Both the position numbers and the translations under genes were made by a program. A stretch of DNA of 64,000 bases from NCBI GenBank assembly GCA_022574595.1, contig JACZRS010000003.1, positions 124,001-188,000 of the forward strand, read 5' to 3'. Source of the stretch: Planctomycetota bacterium. Its GTDB lineage: Bacteria > Planctomycetota > Phycisphaerae > Phycisphaerales > SM1A02. A model generated the notes under the pieces. That model had not been told where the DNA came from. It made no database searches and saw only the letters and a program-made list of their open reading frames with translations. This document shows positions 54,091-62,515 of this stretch, in pieces; position 1 is the first letter of the stretch; every line of letters starts with the position of its first letter.

Positions 54091-55107
54091 ATGCTTGACT
54101 TACTCGTTGAATTTGCTGCTGATCCATGGTCAGCCAGTCTCATACTTGTTCTAGGTGTGATTGTGCTGCTGATTGGCGGGCATTTGCTGGTAAATGGAGC
54201 AGCAGCTATCGCTCGAAGGTTGGGATGGTCCACCTTGGTGATCGGCCTAACCATCGTGGCGTTCGGAACCAGCGCGCCTGAGCTGTTTTTTAACGTCATC
54301 GCTGCCAAGAGCGGCCACAGCGAGATGAGCTTTGGCAATATCGTCGGATCGAATATCGCCAATATCGGTTTGATCCTTGGGGTTACAGCTTTGTTTGCGC
54401 CCTTGGTGGTACATGGCAGAATAATCAGCAAGGAACTGCCCTGGCTGGTTTTTATCTCCTTCTTCGCCCTGGGGATGGCTCTAGTTACATTCTTTGGCAA
54501 AGGTCAAAGCTTTGATCGTTTTGAAGGCATGATAATGCTGGCTGCATTTGCAGCTTTCATGATCGCCTGGTACCGCATGGGAAAACGCGATAAGGCTGAT
54601 CCATTAATTGTAGAGCTTGGAACAGAAGCAGAGGAAGAATCACAAGCTTCGCTGCCACTTGCAATTTCGATGCTGATTGGTGGGTTAGTGATGTTGCTAC
54701 TTGGCGGAAAGCTTGCGGAGATTGGGGCTGTATCTGCAGCCAAGTTATTGGGTTTAAGTGAGTCGCTGATTGGGCTAACTATTGTTGCGGTTGCCACAAG
54801 TTTACCGGAGCTTGCAACTTGCGTTATCGCGGTGCGCAAAGGTCATGATGATTTAGCCATAGGAAATATTATTGGCTCGAATCTCTTTAATTTGTTATTG
54901 GTGTTAGGGACAACAGCTGTTATTACGCCAGTTGTTGTTCCAGGTAAGTGGGGGATTTGGGATTTAGTAGCAATGAATGTGATTACGTTATTGCTGTGGC
55001 CGTTCGCTAGAACACATGGCAAAAAGGTTAGCCGCATCGAAGGCGGGATTTTACTTCTGCTATATTTTGGCTATATGACGTTTTCGGTGGTGCGCGAATT
55101 GAGATGA
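54091..55107 (+). CDS. Calcium/sodium antiporter (CaCA/YrbG family)
   Basis: 338 residues, about ten helices with the internal duplication of the family. The two alpha repeats are IGLTIVAFGTSAPELFFNVI with FGNIVGSNIANIGLILGVTA, and IGLTIVAVATSLPELATCVI with IGNIIGSNLFNLLLVLGTTA; the Thr-Ser-x-Pro-Glu residues bind the cations. A central cytoplasmic acidic loop is short (VELGTEAEEESQ), as in bacterial members. Translation may be leaderless: TACAAT lies 9 bp before the ATG and no ribosome-binding site is visible. Confidence 0.95.
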   Translation: MLDLLVEFAADPWSASLILVLGVIVLLIGGHLLVNGAAAIARRLGWSTLVIGLTIVAFGTSAPELFFNVIAAKSGHSEMSFGNIVGSNIANIGLILGVTALFAPLVVHGRIISKELPWLVFISFFALGMALVTFFGKGQSFDRFEGMIMLAAFAAFMIAWYRMGKRDKADPLIVELGTEAEEESQASLPLAISMLIGGLVMLLLGGKLAEIGAVSAAKLLGLSESLIGLTIVAVATSLPELATCVIAVRKGHDDLAIGNIIGSNLFNLLLVLGTTAVITPVVVPGKWGIWDLVAMNVITLLLWPFARTHGKKVSRIEGGILLLLYFGYMTFSVVRELR

Positions 55108-55157
55108 TCGACAAATACGGCTCTCCCCCCTTTGTTTTCCACAGCCGTAACAAGAAG

Positions 55158-55215
55158 GTCCGCACAGCGGACCTTACGGGATCGTGTTTTATCTGTAGGG
55201 TCCGCTGTGCGGACC
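55158..55215. repeat. 58-bp palindromic element, copy 1
   Basis: The element runs from GGTCCGCACAGCGGACC to GGTCCGCTGTGCGGACC, two inverted hairpins around a 24-bp centre. It differs from the copy at 55699-55756 at only two positions. Confidence 0.85.
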
Positions 55216-55236
55216 ATTCGCTTCTAAAACTTACAT

Positions 55237-55407
55237 TCAGTCTTTAGGCGTCTTCGCTACGAAGTGCATATAGCGATTTGCTATTCCTACAATGAGGTAG
55301 AGAGCGCCGACAAGAAAGATTATTTCGCCAATTCTCTTGTCGCCAAATGACATACCAATAACACCAGCCAAAACCAGAATTGCACCTGTAATTGAAGCCA
55401 TCACCAT
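55237..55407 (-). CDS. Small membrane protein (56 aa)
   Basis: A short ORF of 56 codons on the minus strand, with an ATG at 55407 and TGA at 55237-55239. The product has two hydrophobic segments, ASITGAILVLAGVIGMSF and IIFLVGALYLIVGIANRY, joined by a charged turn (GDKRIGE), and a basic tail (MHFVAKTPKD). The composition is what one expects of a real two-helix membrane protein, not of a random frame. There is no good ribosome-binding site. It lies between palindromic elements. No family is recognised. Confidence 0.6.
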   Translation of the reverse strand: MVMASITGAILVLAGVIGMSFGDKRIGEIIFLVGALYLIVGIANRYMHFVAKTPKD

Positions 55408-55590
55408 ATATTACCAAGCGGGGCTACTTAAGCAATAGGAAGAAAAGGGGACAGGCTATTTATTTGTTGGGGTTAGAGGGACGAGAACCGGATAAAGTGT
55501 TGTCTCTAATAATGTACTTATCCCCATTAATTCCCTAGCACTGGTTTCGCGGAGCCGGAACCAGTGGCACCGAAGATTTAATTATTCAGT

Positions 55591-55678
55591 GGCATGGGCG
55601 TCTCGCCCGTGCGGGTATTCTTTTAAAAGACTCACATATAAATCAAGAATATGTACGGGCGAGACGCCCGTACCACTG
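55591..55678. repeat. Inverted pair of GGGCGTCTCGCCC palindromes
   Basis: GGCATGGGCGTCTCGCCCGT (from 55591) and GTACGGGCGAGACGCCCGTA (from 55653) are inverted copies around about 40 bp of AT-rich DNA, the layout of paired REP elements. A third relative lies inside the coding sequence at 36929-36949. Confidence 0.8.
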
Positions 55679-55698
55679 TAAGAATAATAAGACAAGAT

Positions 55699-55756
55699 GG
55701 TCCGCACAGCGGACCCTACGGGATCGTGTCTTATCTGTAGGGTCCGCTGTGCGGAC
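55699..55756. repeat. 58-bp palindromic element, copy 2
   Basis: Direct repeat of 55158-55215 with two mismatches; see copy 1. Confidence 0.85.
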
Positions 55757-55782
55757 CATTCCGAGATATTAAATGGAAAGAC

Positions 55783-57309
55783 CTAAAACGGTACGTCGGC
55801 TGCTTCGGCATCATCATCGGCATATTGATCGGCGGTATATGCGGGCTGTCCGGGGTTTGCTTCAATCTCGCTGCCTGCTCTACCTGAGTATGGAGAATCG
55901 TCTTCAAATCGTGTTAGTTCACGGTTCCATTTCAATTTAACCAAACCAGTTGGGCCGTTTCTTTGCTTAGCTATGATGAACTCAGCCATGCCTACCTTGT
56001 CTGGATTGCTTGCCGCCCAATCTTCTTCACCCTGGTGGTAATACTCTTCACGGTGCAGCAGGCATACAACATCCGCATCCTGTTCGAGCGAACCCGATTC
56101 ACGAAGATCACTAATGCGCGGCCGATGTGTTTCGCGCTGTTCAGGTGAGCGGTTAAGTTGGCTTAGGCCTATGACTGGAATTTCAAGCTCGCGTGCTAGT
56201 GCTTTTAAGCCACGACTAATTTCTGAAACTTCCATTTGCCTCGATTCAGAGCGTCCGCCTGATGTAACAAGTTGAATGTAGTCAATGAATACAGCTTTGA
56301 TTGAATGTTTAGCAACCATTCGCCTGGCACGCGCGCGAATTTGCAGCAGCGTTGCGGAACCCATGTCATCAATAAAAACCGGTGCATCTTGTAATTCACC
56401 ACAAGCTTTTGTGAATTTTGCATAATCACTTGATCGCAAATTCATTCTTCGAAGTCGATGCAGATCTATGCCAGCTCTACCTGCAAGCATACGTTCAACA
56501 AGGTGACGTTTGCTCATTTCCAAGCTGAATAGCCCGACGGGATCTCCGTGAGAAGCCATGTTCTCGATCATGTTCAATGCGATTGCGGACTTACCCATTG
56601 AAGGTCTGCCTGCGATGATCAAGAAATCGCCAGGCTGAAATCCGCCTGTTAACTCATCAATGATTGAAAAGTGTGTAAGTACACCATTAATTGGCCTGCC
56701 GTCTCGAGCTTCCATTTCTTTTACGAGATCATTTACGATTGTTTTAAGCGATTCAATATCTCGATGCTCATAATGTTCTGCGATGGCAAAGATACGATGC
56801 TCCGCTTCATCGAGCAGGACTGCTGAGCTTTCCCTGCTGGTGTAGGCATCTTCGAGAATCGCGCCTGCTTCTTCTATGAGTCTGCGAATCATTCCTTTTT
56901 CACGTACTAGCCGAGCGTAATGATCTGCGTTATGTGCGGTGGGAACGGAGTTGGCCAGGTCGAGGAGGTATTCTTGTCCGCCAACCGCGTCGAGAATTTC
57001 TCGGTCGATAAGCCATTGATGAAGCTGCACCACATCCAGTGAAGCATTTTCATCGTAGAGCTTGACCATGGCATCGTAAATCGCACCATTTGCGGGCTTA
57101 AAAAACTCTTCACCGTTTTTTATTATTAGCGTGACATCACCAAGCACGCGCGGCTCGATGATGATCGAACCTAACAAGCACATCTCAGCTTCTATAGCAT
57201 GAGGGGGCAATTGCTCTAATAGCCTTGCTGCGCTCTTACCAGCACCTCTGCGCTTGGCAGGGATTGAAGAAGCGTTAGGCTTTGATGTTTTTGTTGTTGA
57301 AGCGCTCAT
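55783..57309 (-). CDS. dnaB: Replicative DNA helicase DnaB
   Basis: 508 residues. The N-terminal DnaB domain starts PPHAIEAEMCLLGSIIIEPR; the C-terminal RecA-like ATPase has Walker A IIAGRPSMGKSAIALNM, Walker B KAVFIDYIQLV and motif 4 SRGLKALARELEIPVIGLSQ, LNRSPEQRETHRPRISDLRE with SGSLEQDADVVCLLHREEYY. All key residues are present and length is normal, with a basic N-terminal extension of about 30 residues and an acidic tail (YADDDAEAADVPF). It unwinds DNA at the replication fork as a hexamer. No intein is seen. Confidence 0.97.
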   Translation of the reverse strand: MSASTTKTSKPNASSIPAKRRGAGKSAARLLEQLPPHAIEAEMCLLGSIIIEPRVLGDVTLIIKNGEEFFKPANGAIYDAMVKLYDENASLDVVQLHQWLIDREILDAVGGQEYLLDLANSVPTAHNADHYARLVREKGMIRRLIEEAGAILEDAYTSRESSAVLLDEAEHRIFAIAEHYEHRDIESLKTIVNDLVKEMEARDGRPINGVLTHFSIIDELTGGFQPGDFLIIAGRPSMGKSAIALNMIENMASHGDPVGLFSLEMSKRHLVERMLAGRAGIDLHRLRRMNLRSSDYAKFTKACGELQDAPVFIDDMGSATLLQIRARARRMVAKHSIKAVFIDYIQLVTSGGRSESRQMEVSEISRGLKALARELEIPVIGLSQLNRSPEQRETHRPRISDLRESGSLEQDADVVCLLHREEYYHQGEEDWAASNPDKVGMAEFIIAKQRNGPTGLVKLKWNRELTRFEDDSPYSGRAGSEIEANPGQPAYTADQYADDDAEAADVPF

Positions 57310-57420
57310 CCTTGAGCATTTATTCTCCGCGCTTCCTTGCGAGGTTGCTAGTGAACGTCAATTGATCCACATGTTATTTAGCTGTCAGCCTTCAGCTTTC
57401 AGCAGTCATCAGTCAGTTTA

Positions 57421-57777
57421 TTAAGTGCTCGAATCAGTCGTCGCGGGTTCGAGTTGAGGCGTCTTGTCTGGCACAACAGAATTATTAGATGTTTTATTTT
57501 CCAAAGCAGCTTTCATCATTCTGCCGACTTTGAACTTGACCGTTCTCTTAGCCGGAACCGGAACCCTCTCCAGGGTCTTGGGATTCTGCGCCATTCTTGG
57601 CGCACGATTCTTGATCTCAAAAACGCCAAAATCTCGAAACTCCAGACGATTGCCTTCGGAGAGTTCGAAAATTACATTGTCGAGAAAACTTTGAATCGTT
57701 CTTTTTACAGCTGTGCGCTTCTGGCCAGTCTGTTCTGCGATTCGGTCAATAAGATCTTTTTTAGTCGTTGTTGGCAT
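57421..57777 (-). CDS. HU-family nucleoid DNA-binding protein
   Basis: 118 residues. The HU/IHF fold is complete: TKKDLIDRIAEQTGQKRTAV, LEFRDFGVFEIKNRAPRMAQ, NPKTLERVPVPAKRTVKFKV and GRMMKAAL. Compared with HU (about 90 residues) it has a Ser/Thr/Pro-rich tail of about 25 residues. It bends and compacts DNA. It is transcribed in the same direction as dnaB; a 110-bp gap separates them. Confidence 0.94.
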   Translation of the reverse strand: MPTTTKKDLIDRIAEQTGQKRTAVKRTIQSFLDNVIFELSEGNRLEFRDFGVFEIKNRAPRMAQNPKTLERVPVPAKRTVKFKVGRMMKAALENKTSNNSVVPDKTPQLEPATTDSST

Positions 57778-58044
57778 GGCATCCAGCCCCCTGGCGCTCA
57801 GCGCTTTGTGTGAAAATTGATTTTCGCTCGCTCTGAATCAAGATCATAGTAAAAAAAATCAATAAATTGCATTCCAACCTTCAGTGTTTATTAACTTTAC
57901 GATCAAGCTCAAGTATCGCAATCACTCAGTAATGTGTCAAGAACAACTCGACAGAAGAATAGAGCTTAGCGAAACCGCCAGAGAATCGAATGATTCATAT
58001 AGATGTATGAATTCTTTGTGGACAAGATGCCGGGAGATGTGGCT
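57778..58044. other. Spacer with no gene seen
   Basis: AT-rich region upstream of the HU gene, presumably holding its promoter. I see no ORF with a ribosome-binding site and no repeat. Confidence 0.4.
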
Positions 58045-58395
58045 TTAAGGGCTTTTGTACCGGCGAATCGACCTTATTCGTGTTGTGGAGTGGTTGTGAG
58101 GTCGCCCATCATCGATCCGAATTCGATCATTTGTACGAATTTCTACTTCATCGACATGCGTAGAAGGAATTTCTCGACCAACGCTAAGCCTTTGATCATT
58201 TCGGCTGTACTGCCAATCATGGGGTTGGCCATGCGACATTTCATTGCCAGGCAGGACAAGATTTGCAGATATTGTCCGTTTATAAGTGGAGGAACTTGTA
58301 CGCATTGCAGATGATGAACCGCAACCTGTGCTGCCAAGAATTAGGGCCATACCCAACGCCCAAACCGAACCCCAACCGAATATCTTGCTCATCAT
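58045..58395 (-). CDS. Small putative lipoprotein
   Basis: 116 residues from adjacent ATGs at 58395 and 58392, preceded by GGAGGG. The N-terminus is a lipoprotein signal: SVWALGMALILGSTGC with the lipobox Cys at residue 25, followed by Gly and Ser. The mature part is polar, rich in Arg, Asp and His, and shows no fold that I recognise. The clear lipobox and ribosome-binding site support a real gene; a plus-strand ORF over the same bases has neither. Confidence 0.65.
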   Translation of the reverse strand: MMSKIFGWGSVWALGMALILGSTGCGSSSAMRTSSSTYKRTISANLVLPGNEMSHGQPHDWQYSRNDQRLSVGREIPSTHVDEVEIRTNDRIRIDDGRPHNHSTTRIRSIRRYKSP

Positions 58396-58827
58396 CTTTC
58401 AACCCTCCACTAAACCAAGGTACAAAGACCATGCCAGCTAAGCGAGAGTCAATGAGAAGCTATTTTTATATTAAGTGTTGCATTGAGGCATCATCGGTGT
58501 TGCTTCACAATTCAGCAATGATCAGCGTTTGGTAGGAAAGTTAATCTCGGCAAGATGCAGCAATTTTTCAGCCATTATTATCTAGTAGATTGTGTTGTAA
58601 TAGGCTGTTGGGGTCTTGTTTTGACCCACTACGGGTGGATTTGGGGCATTATTACGCAAACATGCGATATGTAGCACTATGAGGTTTTCTACTCTTGCCA
58701 GGAAAAGTAAGCAGTTGTACCGCTAAACGTGACAAAAAACTGCACAAAAATAGTACGTTTAACTGACAAAAAAACTGACAAAAAACGTGACTTAACAAGA
58801 AGCCTCAAATTGACTACAATACGCACG
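58396..58827 (+). promoter_or_regulatory. 12-bp iterons and promoter before the 100-aa gene
   Basis: No gene is seen in most of this region. At 58728-58791 short units such as CGTGACAAAAAA, CTGCACAAAAAT and ACTGACAAAAAA (58762 and 58774) recur mostly every 12 bp. Directly after them TTAACA (58792-58797), a 17-bp spacer and TACAAT (58815-58820) form a promoter whose start point would fall at or next to the ATG at 58828. The iterons look like operator sites of a cooperative regulator. Confidence 0.6.
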
Positions 58828-59130
58828 ATGTCTGAAAATCAATCTCACATTCCACAGTCTGATTTGGTGCCTAGAGGTAGACTTATTCTCGACAATTTTC
58901 CGCTTGAATTAGCCAAAGATTCCGCAAGTGCATTCCCCGATGGGAAAAGGGGGCGCAAGCACGCCATTATAACATTATTAGCTTTGTCATTAGATCCTGA
59001 CTTGCCTGAAGAAGTTAAGAGATTCTTGACTCTATGGGGATATGAAGCAGAGAATTACCCAACAGAAATCAACCCACGGGGCCTTTATAAAAAGTTTCTA
59101 AAGGCTATTGAAGAAGCGGAACAGGAATAG
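58828..59130 (+). CDS. Hypothetical protein under iteron control (100 aa)
   Basis: The reading frame opens at 58729, but its first third is the iteron field and promoter, so the ATG at 58828 is preferred, giving 100 residues. The product begins MSENQSHIPQSDLVPRGRLI and has DNFPLELAKDSASAFPDGKR, GRKHAIITLLALSLDPDLPE and a helical acidic end. No family is recognised. No ribosome-binding site is visible and the -10 box ends 7 bp before the ATG, so the mRNA may be leaderless. The next gene starts 25 bp after its stop, so both are probably co-transcribed. Confidence 0.55.
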   Translation: MSENQSHIPQSDLVPRGRLILDNFPLELAKDSASAFPDGKRGRKHAIITLLALSLDPDLPEEVKRFLTLWGYEAENYPTEINPRGLYKKFLKAIEEAEQE

Positions 59131-59155
59131 AGGCACTTTAAGAGGAGAAAACCTA

Positions 59156-59839
59156 ATGCAAGATTCACGATCCAAGCTCGATCGTAACGGTTGGAAGGAT
59201 GGGGCACAATCGCTCGCTCCTGAAATAAGAGCTGCTAGAATGTTACTTTCACCAGCCTCTCAAGAAGAAATATCTCAACTTGCAGAAGATATGGAAGTTA
59301 CTCTCTCGGGAAACCAACCAGCTAGAGCAGCGCATTCACAGCACGGACGAAGAGGTATAGCCCTTTGGCTAGCGGTATCTATAGGAGGCATAATCTCATT
59401 AGTTCTTGCGGGTTCAACTGGCTGGGCTAGTGCTATTAAGTATCACTCCATCGCTGAAAAAAACATAATGATTGCGGATCAAGAACAGCAAATGGCCGCC
59501 TACTTTGAAAATCAAGCTGCAACTGAGCGAAAACTACGCGAAGATCTTCAAGTGAGGGATGAGCGGCTCAAATATATTGCAAATTCACAATTGAAAATCA
59601 TAGCCGGTCTCAGAAAGAGTGGTCACTACGCCAAAGCCATCAGCATGATAGATCTTTTAACAGAGATTACAGTTGCTTTGGACAATCGTGAAGGCGACCT
59701 AATTGAGCGCATTAGCCAAGAGCGTATTGAAATGATAATAGCTGTGATTACAGATGTTCATGATAGTGAAGCGGACTTAAGTGGCGTGCGTACCGAGCTG
59801 GAAAAACTTTCAACTATTAAAAAGCAGCAGCCTGAATGA
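59156..59839 (+). CDS. Hypothetical membrane-anchored coiled-coil protein
   Basis: 227 residues from the ATG at 59156, preceded by AGAGGAGAAAA. Residues 1-70 are soluble, one membrane helix lies near 70-92 (GIALWLAVSIGGIISLVLAG), and a coiled-coil segment follows (EKNIMIADQEQQMAAYFENQ, AATERKLREDLQVRDERLKY). The tail is acidic. No family is recognised. A cytoplasmic N-terminus with a periplasmic coiled coil is the likely topology. It forms a two-gene unit with the iteron-controlled gene. Confidence 0.6.
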   Translation: MQDSRSKLDRNGWKDGAQSLAPEIRAARMLLSPASQEEISQLAEDMEVTLSGNQPARAAHSQHGRRGIALWLAVSIGGIISLVLAGSTGWASAIKYHSIAEKNIMIADQEQQMAAYFENQAATERKLREDLQVRDERLKYIANSQLKIIAGLRKSGHYAKAISMIDLLTEITVALDNREGDLIERISQERIEMIIAVITDVHDSEADLSGVRTELEKLSTIKKQQPE

Positions 59840-59953
59840 AGAATTAGTAATAGTAGTTGCGAATCCAGGTATTAGCACAACATGCCCGATGCCTCTAAGA
59901 GCAGGCAAAGCCAAAGCTCCACTGTCTGTCAGCCTAATGCAAGTTATTTATTC

Positions 59954-60502
59954 TTATGGTTTGGCTCGATCATATAAGTCCGCAAGCAACCAACGCGTCT
60001 GTCGAAATAGCGTTCCTGCATACTCATGATCAGGATTGCTGGCGTTGCATATTTCTTCTGCTGCCTTGCGAGCACTCTCACACAAATCATCGCCCATATC
60101 TTCGGTTGTCATAGAAGATGTGTTAAGCATTAAAGCTCCAGAACCAGCATCAAACGGATCCAGGCTGGGCGTTTGGTTGGGATCGAGGATCACATCGATT
60201 TTATCCATTGACCTTGTGATGAGTGGCTCAAGGCTATCCCAGTTTGCCCAGTCAACTTGATCAACAAAGCCATCTGTTAGCTGATCTATCCCCAATTTCA
60301 TAGAATTGCCACAGATCCATTCGGCAAGTTGGCGTGCAAGTACACAAAGTGGATCTTCATCCATTGAAAAACTGAGGACTTGCGATTGGCAGGTCGATTT
60401 CGATAATGAATTCCGACTAGCATCCTGTCCAGAGATAGCAGCCCCTAACATACAGGACATAGCAAAGATTGTAGTGCCAACAAACGTCTTTGAAAGTGTC
60501 AT
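59954..60502 (-). CDS. Hypothetical secreted protein
   Basis: 182 residues; GGGAGAGGGA precedes the ATG. A signal peptide (TTIFAMSCMLGAAISG) leads into a mature protein with six or so Cys in pairs (DPLCVLARQLAEWICGNSMK; DDLCESARKAAEEICNASNP), suggesting two disulfide-linked helical hairpins of similar pattern. No family is recognised. Confidence 0.62.
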   Translation of the reverse strand: MTLSKTFVGTTIFAMSCMLGAAISGQDASRNSLSKSTCQSQVLSFSMDEDPLCVLARQLAEWICGNSMKLGIDQLTDGFVDQVDWANWDSLEPLITRSMDKIDVILDPNQTPSLDPFDAGSGALMLNTSSMTTEDMGDDLCESARKAAEEICNASNPDHEYAGTLFRQTRWLLADLYDRAKP

Positions 60503-61234
60503 AATCCCTCTCCCAATAATTAAGTGATTCTCCTGCCCTACGCATGCGGAGGAACCTCACACAGGTTCTATTGCTACTACTCAAGGCATCCCCTAGTACT
60601 GCACCATGATCTTAATGAGGTCCAACAATTTAGCTGCGATTATTGTTGGTAGGGTCGTATCAAGACGACTGCACAGTTGGGTAAAGCCAATAATGCTATT
60701 TTACTTGGCACGGTAGTAATTTCTACGGTTTTACTGACGGTTTTACTGACGGTTTTACTGACGGTTTTACTGATAGTTTTACTGACGTTTTTACTGACGT
60801 TTTTACTGATAGTTTTACTGACGTTTTTACTGACGTTTTTACTGACGGTTTTGCGGTCATTTTCCTGTCAGTAAAACTGATTGAATTACGTAAAGGTAAT
60901 AAAGGGGGAAATATTATCAGAGCCCAAGAGTGTTACACTTATAAGGTTTAACTATATTACCTTTGCCAGTTGCGCCGATACATTAGTAGATAGAAAGAAT
61001 AGAACGCGTAATAATAATTCGGCAATTAGAGATAAAACTTACAAGACTTGATACTTATGGCAAACGCAAAGCGACATTGCCCATGCACCAAGATAACCGA
61101 GCCCTCAAGGGGAAGCCACACAAACTCCAAACATAATTCCAGCCAAAGTAAAGGCCTTCCTTAATCACAATTTCACCAAGTTTTTCCTTAGCACATGTAA
61201 CTTCAATTAGAGCAATGATCTGCGGAGAATCAAA
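60503..61234. other. Long spacer around the 12-bp repeat array
   Basis: Apart from the array at 60725-60856 I see no convincing gene. A minus-strand ORF at 61055-61315 overlaps the better supported plus-strand gene at 61235 and has an unusual composition. The sequence 60890-61060 is AT-rich and featureless. Confidence 0.45.
60725..60856. repeat. Tandem 12-bp repeat array (ten and a half units)
   Basis: Units of ACGGTTTTACTG (four copies), ATAGTTTTACTG and ACGTTTTTACTG follow one another exactly every 12 bp, the last one degenerate. Each unit boundary reads ACTGAC or ACTGAT, the word also repeated every 12 bp at 58762-58779. A small palindrome, TCAGTAAAACTGA, follows at 60868-60880. The array is open in one frame as a Val-Leu-Leu-Thr tetrapeptide repeat, but no ribosome-binding site supports translation. 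Confidence 0.85.
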
Positions 61235-61480
61235 ATGAGTGAGAATATCTGGAATGCATCTTCTCGGATAATCAAGATTGCTGGAAGCTATGAACTTGCA
61301 ATCTTTGACGAGCAAGGGAATAGAGTCGCCATAGCTACCGGACCAACAGAAGATACTTGCCGTATAAACGCAACTGCAATAATCGAAGGCCTTGAGCTAC
61401 GCGCAGACAAGTTGCAAAGCGCTACCCAACCTATTAAAAGTCTATCTGTTGAAAACAAATGCGATTCTACAGAACCGTGA
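61235..61480 (+). CDS. Small hypothetical protein (81 aa)
   Basis: An ORF with GGAGAA 7 bp before the ATG. The product begins MSENIWNASSRIIKIAGSYE and continues LAIFDEQGNRVAIATGPTED, which resembles a small beta-sheet domain. It shares only the MSEN start with the protein at 58828. No family recognised. Confidence 0.5.
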   Translation: MSENIWNASSRIIKIAGSYELAIFDEQGNRVAIATGPTEDTCRINATAIIEGLELRADKLQSATQPIKSLSVENKCDSTEP

Positions 61481-61513
61481 GTGCTTTACAAAGCAATGCT
61501 ATTTGTGTAGGAC

Positions 61514-62461
61514 TTACTCACTGTCACTACTTAGACTTTGATAGAGCATAAGCTTATTTCCACTTGGATCGAGAAACGATGCTAGTTTGACGATGCCGGG
61601 GATTTCTTCGGTTTCGCCCACGAATTTAACGCCTTTGTGAATCATCTTTGTGCGGGCTGCGTCAATGTCAATTACGCCGAAGGTTAGCGTGGTGCTGGAA
61701 CCTTCTTTGAACTCAGTAACTTCGGATAGGCCGACCGTTACACGGTTTACCGGGCTGGCAAGTTCGCAGAACTTTTCTTCGGTGAGCTCAAAGAGCAATT
61801 CGAAACCTAGTACGTCCTGATACCAGGATTTTGATGCGACAAGATTCTTAACGGGAATAACACAGGTCAATCCGCCATCGAACCCAATTTGATCAGTGCT
61901 TGTGTTGCTGTACTTGCTTTTTTCATCTGATACACGCTCGTAAACGATGTCTTCCATCCAGTTTTCATTGCCATCCTGGTACCAGGTCCATTTTTCGCTG
62001 AAGTGATCCTTATCAATGAATCTTATGATTACCTTGTCCATGTGGCCTTTATCGCGCGATGGCATATTTGTGCCATCCAGATATGTGAACGTGATGGTGT
62101 TTTCATCTTTATTTATTGATGTAGCCTGCAAGCGAGGCTGATTTTTCGCTACACAGTAATGTGTAAGCAATAGTCGATCTTCATCCATGTGAATCATGGT
62201 TGTCATGGTTTCGCCTGGATGAGCCCCGTGCGAGACTTTCATGATTGCGGATTCCCGTGCGATTACGCTTATTGTTTCGCTATTGGTCCAGCCCTTTGTG
62301 CTTTTACCAACCCATTGGCCATTGTGACTTTTAAATCGCTCGTACGCAGCCAAAGCTTCTTTAGCACTTATTGCTGATGTATCTTGCTGCGCTTCTGGCT
62401 TATTTGCAGCAATAGCAGAATTAATAATTAGTAAACATAGAAATGTAATTGAGAGCTTCAT
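61514..62461 (-). CDS. Secreted fusion of a lipocalin-like domain and a VOC domain
   Basis: 315 residues; AAGGAGAAAA lies before the ATG. A signal peptide (LSITFLCLLIINSAIA) targets the whole protein to the periplasm. Residues ~30-180 resemble a DUF1579/lipocalin-like barrel (FKSHNGQWVGKSTKGW; MTTMIHMDEDRLLLTHYCVA). Residues ~190-310 form a VOC (glyoxalase/bleomycin-resistance) module: FDGGLTCVIPVKNLVASKSW, YQDVLGFELLFEL, FGVIDIDAARTKMIHKGVKF and FLDPSGNKLMLYQSL. The VOC part closely resembles the separate protein encoded just upstream at 62516-62938. An exported VOC domain is unusual. The catalysed reaction is unknown. Confidence 0.82.
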   Translation of the reverse strand: MKLSITFLCLLIINSAIAANKPEAQQDTSAISAKEALAAYERFKSHNGQWVGKSTKGWTNSETISVIARESAIMKVSHGAHPGETMTTMIHMDEDRLLLTHYCVAKNQPRLQATSINKDENTITFTYLDGTNMPSRDKGHMDKVIIRFIDKDHFSEKWTWYQDGNENWMEDIVYERVSDEKSKYSNTSTDQIGFDGGLTCVIPVKNLVASKSWYQDVLGFELLFELTEEKFCELASPVNRVTVGLSEVTEFKEGSSTTLTFGVIDIDAARTKMIHKGVKFVGETEEIPGIVKLASFLDPSGNKLMLYQSLSSDSE

Positions 62462-62515
62462 CGTTTTCTCCTTGATTGCTCTGCTTGATATACAGCACTA
62501 AAGAACAGCAGATTT

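Larger units (their letters stand above)
55108..55782. other. Palindrome-rich spacer between the antiporter and dnaB
   Basis: Besides the 56-aa ORF this 675-bp spacer contains two copies of a 58-bp palindromic element, a hairpin around CACTGGTTTCGCGGAGCCGG (55541-55568) and an inverted pair of the GGGCGTCTCGCCC element (55591-55613 and 55653-55678). These belong to three separate repeat families. I see no further gene here. Confidence 0.7.

Noticed and set aside
58003-58314. Plus-strand ORF of 103 codons over the lipoprotein gene
   Set aside because: No ribosome-binding site and an irregular composition, whereas the minus strand has a lipobox and GGAGGG.
60725-60856. Possible CRISPR array
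   Set aside because: The 12-bp units follow each other without spacers, and no cas gene is in the window.
60677-60874. ORF encoding a Val-Leu-Leu-Thr repeat protein
   Set aside because: It is simply the translation of the 12-bp DNA repeat, has a TTG start and no ribosome-binding site. The array is reported as a repeat instead.
61055-61315. Minus-strand ORF of 86 codons
   Set aside because: It overlaps the plus-strand ORF at 61235, which has a better ribosome-binding site and a more protein-like sequence. Neither is certain.
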